A stretch of DNA of 64,000 nt from NCBI GenBank assembly GCA_035528395.1, contig DATKYR010000071.1:1-64000 (forward strand), read 5' to 3'. The notes below the pieces were generated by a model. It ran no database searches, was not told the DNA's origin, and saw only the letters and a list, made by a program, of their open reading frames with translations. This document shows positions 60,015 to 64,000 of this stretch, in pieces (the stretch's first letter is position 1; each line of letters opens with the position of its first letter). The translations under genes were made by a program, and so were the position numbers. This DNA comes from NIOZ-UU13 sp035528395. Its GTDB lineage: Bacteria > Planctomycetota > Phycisphaerae > Sedimentisphaerales > Anaerobacaceae.

Positions 60015-61106
60015 TTACTTTTGATAATCCCGGCTCGACAGAATATTTGACGATACTGGTGGAAGAAGGTTTATTGGCCCAATATATTTTTTCGCCACCA
60101 CGATATCATCAAACCAAACCTTACTGACGTACCCCGGAGGAGCTTTGGTGATATATAGCAGAACCCAGAGGAAGTTCAACTTCAGATCCTTTACACTGCG
60201 CCATTGAAAGCCCTCGAACGGCACACCTTCCGGGCTCGGGATAAAGCTGTCCCATACCCATCTGCCTTTTGGAAATCCTTTGCCAAGGTAACTGACTACC
60301 TGGCCATCTTTGCTCCAGGGTTTGCTGTCAATCCATAATGCCTGCCGGCCATTGTGCTCGGTGACAGGGTCGTTCATTTTCATCATCAGCTCGACACATA
60401 TCCACCTGCCTCGCTCGGCTTTGAGGTTCCGGTCGTTGATGAAGTCATGCCCCCATGATTTTTTGTCCGGCGAAGACCTCATCCCCATCCAGTAGGAATA
60501 GAAATCCCATCGCCAATTCCTGCCGAACGGCTCAACACCGGTAGTAAATCGTTCGTTGCCGGACGGTCGAATTCCCGCCCCTCCCTGAGGCCATGGGGTT
60601 GGAGGGTTGTAACCTCCAACGTGAAAAAAATGGTGTATGGGATAGCAGTTCGTGTCAAATTTTACATAAAAACGAACAAAGAGCTTTTCATAGCCGGGCA
60701 AAAGACGCCTGTACAAATGGCCACCAGTACTTTTACCACCAATATGTGTCATCAAAAGTGAATGTTTGCCGGCACTTCCCGGAGGTACATCTCTCGAAAG
60801 TGACATAATTTCGATACTCTTTACACTTTCCCAACGTGATTTTACGACTTCCAAAGAATCCTCTTCAAAATTCTCTGTAAAAATCACATCCGGGTCGTTC
60901 TCGATACCTTTGTCACCCGGGTATTTATTTGCCAGAGCATCCTCGATTAATGAGTCTACTTCACCTTTGGGGGTACGACGAACATCTTCTTCGGGCACCT
61001 CGGTTTGGAGTTTTGCTTCTGATAAGGCGTTGTAATCACCGAGAACTGGATTGCCAACATTAGCTATAAACAACGAAATACTGATGCAGAGAAGAAAGCT
61101 CTTCAT
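60015..61106 (-). CDS. Secreted polysaccharide-lyase-like protein
   Basis: A 363-residue exported protein. The start at 61106 has GGAG upstream; an upstream in-frame codon would add 5 residues. Signal peptide about 1-23. After a polar linker, residues of about 90-345 have the strand-rich jelly-roll pattern and aromatic motifs seen in PL14/alginate-lyase-like proteins (LFVRFYVKFDTNCYPIHHFF in part, RWICVELMMKMND, KVWFDDIVVA). Catalytic residues cannot be assigned. Probable role: binding or cleaving an acidic polysaccharide outside the cell (inference). Confidence 0.6.
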   Translation of the reverse strand: MKSFLLCISISLFIANVGNPVLGDYNALSEAKLQTEVPEEDVRRTPKGEVDSLIEDALANKYPGDKGIENDPDVIFTENFEEDSLEVVKSRWESVKSIEIMSLSRDVPPGSAGKHSLLMTHIGGKSTGGHLYRRLLPGYEKLFVRFYVKFDTNCYPIHHFFHVGGYNPPTPWPQGGAGIRPSGNERFTTGVEPFGRNWRWDFYSYWMGMRSSPDKKSWGHDFINDRNLKAERGRWICVELMMKMNDPVTEHNGRQALWIDSKPWSKDGQVVSYLGKGFPKGRWVWDSFIPSPEGVPFEGFQWRSVKDLKLNFLWVLLYITKAPPGYVSKVWFDDIVVAKKYIGPINLLPPVSSNILSSRDYQK

Positions 61107-61217
61107 AAAAAGAAACTCCAACTTCAGATAATGCGCTTTGACTGTAATAAGTTAACCGACACACGAATCCGAGCAAATTCAGTTACCTGCAAACATATTC
61201 TTTTACGCCATTGCATA

Positions 61218-61259
61218 TTATTTCTCCAATGCTTTTAAGAACTCCTCCACAGCAGGCAT
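61218..61259 (-). pseudogene. hicA remnant (toxin start)
   Basis: MPAVEEFLKALEK and a stop, 13 codons. Its ATG overlaps the end of the hicB relic as TGATG, the usual coupling of a hicB-hicA pair, and the text resembles the HicA N-terminus (xEVLKALEKxGF). The conserved Gly and catalytic His region is gone. Confidence 0.4.
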
Positions 61260-61466
61260 CAAACATGGACCTCCACCTGGCGGGTACTTACAGTAAGAGG
61301 CATCCCTTTTTCAGCTTCGCACTTCCAAACATTCCTTGATTGCCTCCCAAATGTTACTCTCAGCCTCTTGTTCGGTCTTGCCTTGACTTATACAGCCAGG
61401 GATAGATGGACATTCGGCGATGAACACTCCGTCTTCATCCCGAAATATAGTGATAAAGAACTTGAT
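61259..61466 (-). pseudogene. hicB antitoxin pseudogene
   Basis: Minus strand: KFFITIFRDEDGVFIAECPS then IPGCISQGKTEQEAESN is a clear HicB domain. The position expected for ATG reads ATC (61464-61466) although GAGGG stands 6 nt upstream. The frame breaks after CLEV near 61320, continues in another frame as EAEKGMPLTVSTRQVEVHV and stops at 61259. A lost start codon plus a one-base frameshift make it non-functional. It lies next to tRNA-Gln. Confidence 0.7.
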
Positions 61467-61510
61467 ATTTTTCCCTCTTTTATTCTCGACACATTAACAG
61501 GTAATGCATA

Positions 61511-61581
61511 CTGGGGAACCAGGATTCGGACCTGGACTAACTGATCCAGAGTCAGTCGTGCTACCGTTACACTATTCCCCA
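61511..61581 (-). tRNA. tRNA-Gln(CTG)
   Basis: Minus-strand cloverleaf: acceptor TGGGGAA/TTCCCCA, anticodon loop CTCTGGA (CTG), T-loop TCCGAAT, discriminator G. No encoded CCA. Confidence 0.93.
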
Positions 61582-61658
61582 ATAATTCATTCCTCGATTC
61601 TCGATACCGGATGCTCGCTGCTGGAACGAAAATCGAGCTCTAATCCACTTGATACTAT

Positions 61659-62258
61659 TTATTCTTTTTTATCAGCAATTCCACCAAATTCAAGAAATTT
61701 CCAGCCCGCCGGCAGGACCGCCGCCGCCAATGCTATCTTCAAAAGGTCGCCGACCACAAAAGGATATAAGCCCACAGCCGGCACGGCCTTGTTGATACCC
61801 GTCAGGCAGCACAGCCAGAGCAAACCAAAAGCATAAATGACGATATTGCCCAAAACCATCGCCAAAACGGTAGTTGCAACCCGCCTGTCCCATCCCTTCT
61901 GTGCCAAGAATCCTGTGATGTACGCAGCAGGGATGAAACCAAGCAGATACCCCCCGGTCGGCCCTATTAGTACGGCAAAACCGCCACCCAGCGCAAAGAC
62001 GGGCAAGCCCGCCAGACCCTGCAATATATACGCAAGAACACACAAGCTGCCTCGCCAGGGGCCGAGCAGCGTCCCTATCATCAGGACAGCAAAGGTCTGG
62101 CCTGTAACGGGAACAGGACTAAAGGGGAGCAGAATCTTGACCTGGGCACACAAACCAATGAGCAAAGAACCGCCAATGACCAAAGAGATATCATAAAATA
62201 CGGCACGCCTTCTCTCACAAGGCCGTAGAAGGTCAGCCATAGTTGCGCTTGCCAGCAT
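61659..62258 (-). CDS. bioY: Biotin transporter BioY
   Basis: A 199-residue ECF-type substrate-binding membrane subunit with six helices. BioY hallmarks: PFSPVPVTGQTFAVLM, GLPVFALGGGFAVLIGPTGGYLLGF (in part), and C-terminal YPFVVGDLLKIALAA. GGAGAA lies before the ATG. No EcfA/EcfT genes are nearby, so it works alone or with a shared ECF module. It stands alone after tRNA-Gln. Confidence 0.93.
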   Translation of the reverse strand: MLASATMADLLRPCERRRAVFYDISLVIGGSLLIGLCAQVKILLPFSPVPVTGQTFAVLMIGTLLGPWRGSLCVLAYILQGLAGLPVFALGGGFAVLIGPTGGYLLGFIPAAYITGFLAQKGWDRRVATTVLAMVLGNIVIYAFGLLWLCCLTGINKAVPAVGLYPFVVGDLLKIALAAAVLPAGWKFLEFGGIADKKE

Positions 62259-62535
62259 ATCTTCTCCATCAACAATAATTCGATGCTCCCATAATCTCTG
62301 AAAGCACTATATCCTGCCGGTCATTATATTTGAAGCGCCCTGTCGCGTCAAATGGCATATTGGGGAGCTTCCAGAATTTTGAAATACACATTGTCCGCCA
62401 GCGAAGCAATACATAATCAATAGTCGGTGGTCAACTAACAAAGGATTCTATACCGAACAATCCTTTTTCAGCCATATTTTTCATCTCTATAGCGGTGAAA
62501 ACCCAATACCGGGATATTCATTTTCTGGTTTTTTA

Positions 62536-62564
62536 TTGCAGAAAAAGCCGATTTAATATATAAT
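62536..62564 (+). promoter_or_regulatory. Promoter of the prepilin-like gene
   Basis: TTGCAG (62536-62541) and a perfect TATAAT (62559-62564) are 17 nt apart, 114 nt before the gene at 62679. The remaining gap 62259-62535 shows nothing recognisable. Confidence 0.6.
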
Positions 62565-62678
62565 ACTTTTGCAAAACATCCCTGAGATATTCGGAAGATA
62601 CGAAACTCAGGGAACAGAATATTCATTTTGCGCACCAAATCGATATACAAAATGTTGATAGAAACGGAAGGTGGCTTT

Positions 62679-63512
62679 ATGAACAAATCAAGAGGGTTCA
62701 CGTTAATAGAGCTATTGGTTGTAATTGCCATTATTGCGTTATTGATGGCGATATTGATGCCGGCCCTCAACCGGGCAAAGAAACAAGCGAGGTCAGCCGC
62801 CTGCAAGGTGAACCTTCACCAATGGAGCCAGATCTGGGCGATGTATTGCAATGATAACAACGGCTATTTCTGTATGGAAGCTGAAGGCTCCAGCGATTGG
62901 CCGCGTGGGAACTGGATACTGGCGCTTAGGCCTTTTTACAGGACAAGAGCGGGTATTCTCTTATGCCCGATGGCAAAAAAAAGGCTGGCCGAGGGGGCCA
63001 ACTATGTAAGCCATGGTGGTCCATTTAAGACCTATATTATGGGGACAGGCGGAATAGAAAACCGCCGGGAAGAAGCCAGCTATGGGGCAAATTGCTGGCT
63101 TTTTAATGCACGGCCGGGGCAGGATGTCATCCAGCAACGTCCGGTTGAATGGAACTGGAAGAGCACCGATGTAAAAGGCGGAAACGAAATATCCGTCTTT
63201 GCCGATACCATGTGGCGGGGAGGTGGGCCCTTCTATCAGAACAACAGCCCTCAGTCCATCCGGATTGCCCCTCCCGAAGTTGATAGTCAGTGGGTTGCCG
63301 CTAATCATGAAATGAAGCATTACGCCATCAACCGGCACAATGGGTCTAATAATCATTTGTTTTTGGACTGGTCTGTTAGAAAAGTGGACATTAAGGAGTT
63401 GTGGAAACTCAAGTGGCATCGGCAGTACAACATAAACGGCGGCTGGACAATGGCAGGCGGGGTTATGCCTGGTGACTGGCCGAGCTGGATGAGGAACTTT
63501 AAAGAATACTAA
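62679..63512 (+). CDS. Prepilin-like type II pseudopilin family protein
   Basis: A 277-residue protein. The start at 62679 has GGTGG upstream; an earlier in-frame start would add 17 residues. The N-terminus SRGFTLIELLVVIAIIALL is a textbook prepilin cleavage/methylation motif (cut after Gly). The rest is a long extracytoplasmic domain with Trp-rich loops and a C-terminal NNHLFLDWSVRKVDIKEL, the ending typical of the large prepilin-like family of Planctomycetota and Lentisphaerota. Single gene, no secretion genes nearby; exact role unknown. Confidence 0.85.
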   Translation: MNKSRGFTLIELLVVIAIIALLMAILMPALNRAKKQARSAACKVNLHQWSQIWAMYCNDNNGYFCMEAEGSSDWPRGNWILALRPFYRTRAGILLCPMAKKRLAEGANYVSHGGPFKTYIMGTGGIENRREEASYGANCWLFNARPGQDVIQQRPVEWNWKSTDVKGGNEISVFADTMWRGGGPFYQNNSPQSIRIAPPEVDSQWVAANHEMKHYAINRHNGSNNHLFLDWSVRKVDIKELWKLKWHRQYNINGGWTMAGGVMPGDWPSWMRNFKEY

Positions 63513-63565
63513 AAGAATTGCCCGGTCAACCCAACGTAACAATAGCCCCTTTATTTGTTATCTGT

Positions 63566-64000
63566 TCAGTCATTTATTTTGATAGCAAACCATTGGTAAA
63601 AGGCCGGAATTACAAAAAGTGTAAGCAAGGTTGCAGATGTCAGACCAAATACCACCACCGCAGCTAATGGCCTTTGAACTTCGGAACCAATGCCACTTGA
63701 CAAAAGCAAAGGTAACAGCCCCAGGACCGTAGTTGTTGCCGTCATTAATACAGGGCGCAGACGCTGAAGAGCTCCTGTGATTATGGCCTCTTTGGTTTCT
63801 ATGCCCTCTGTTCGCAATTGATTAATACAGCTTACAAGGACTACGCCATTTTGTACCGCGACGCCAAAGAGGGCGATAAATCCGACGGCTGCAGGGACCG
63901 ACAAATACTCTCGAGCAAGGAAAAGCCCGAGTATTCCGCCAATCAAAGCTAACGGAACGTTTATTATTATAAGCAGGGCTTCGCCTATAGAGCCGAATGT
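63566..64000 (-). CDS. RND efflux pump, C-terminal part (CusA/CzcA type), partial
   Basis: The reading frame runs off the right edge; 144 C-terminal residues are visible. The text FGSIGEALLIIINVPLALIGG, then GFIALFGVAVQNGVVLVSCI, LRPVLMTATTTVLGLLPLLL and a final LLTLFVIPAFYQWFA are the last helices of an RND pump, closest to heavy-metal efflux (HME) types. It exports substrate across both membranes with partners presumably outside the window. Confidence 0.9.
   Translation of the reverse strand, partial: TFGSIGEALLIIINVPLALIGGILGLFLAREYLSVPAAVGFIALFGVAVQNGVVLVSCINQLRTEGIETKEAIITGALQRLRPVLMTATTTVLGLLPLLLSSGIGSEVQRPLAAVVVFGLTSATLLTLFVIPAFYQWFAIKIND

Overview
The window looks like a chromosome piece from a Planctomycetota bacterium, most likely Phycisphaerae (Sedimentisphaerales-like). 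This is inferred from gene content: tandem ClpP genes, a full peptidoglycan elongation set (mreBCD/PBP2) plus the start of a dcw cluster, a PadR-linked ABC module, a single-gene prepilin-like protein ending in a C-terminal LFLDWS motif, and dispersed palindromic repeats. No rRNA or taxon-defining marker is present, so the placement stays tentative.

Layout. 0.2-10 kb (minus): a Tat lipoprotein, an ankyrin relic, then a PadR-controlled ABC-2 operon (padR, a HAAS-like membrane protein, two paralogous permeases, a truncated ATPase, a full ATPase, a third permease). 10-17 kb: tRNA-Ser, a YdbH/AsmA-like giant, a PrxQ lipoprotein, a decayed tRNA-Ser copy, an EamA exporter, an Mth938 protein, Pcm and tRNA-Gly. 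17-26 kb (plus): trigger factor, two ClpPs, a lipoprotein, an orphan DNA methyltransferase, Lnt and a HEAT lipoprotein. 26-32 kb (plus): a coiled-coil protein, a 53-residue membrane protein, mreB, mreC, mreD and PBP2. It converges on 32-39 kb (minus): mraZ, a small gene, rsmH, a LysM protein, ftsL-like, ftsI and a glycosyltransferase. 39-46 kb: tRNA-Gly, proA, proB, then accessory genes (membrane protein, Cys/Lys microprotein, GIY-YIG nuclease, two DUF4097 lipoproteins, a BamE-like lipoprotein) up to tRNA-Leu. 46.5-56.3 kb (minus): a sulfur operon read as rrf2-cysK-cysE-nadA-metX::metW-thi4-metY-nifU-nifS. 56.6-64 kb: a two-domain glycosyltransferase, exonuclease III, a lyase-like secreted protein, a decayed hicBA pair beside tRNA-Gln, bioY, a prepilin-like protein and the C-terminal end of an RND pump.

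How the genes work together. The central block builds the envelope: elongasome and divisome operons face each other, and Lnt with many lipoproteins points to active lipoprotein maturation. The sulfur operon carries sulfide into cysteine, homocysteine, thiamin thiazole and Fe-S clusters under an Rrf2 regulator whose apparent operator lies on its own promoter.

The most unusual signal is repeat biology. Several families of short palindromic or tandem repeats lie between genes and also inside them: they supply signal peptides for two unrelated lipoproteins, sit in frame in lnt and proB, and surround a lone GIY-YIG nuclease. Diverged second copies of the 3' ends of proB and nifS stand on either side of tRNA-Leu and bound two inserted segments.
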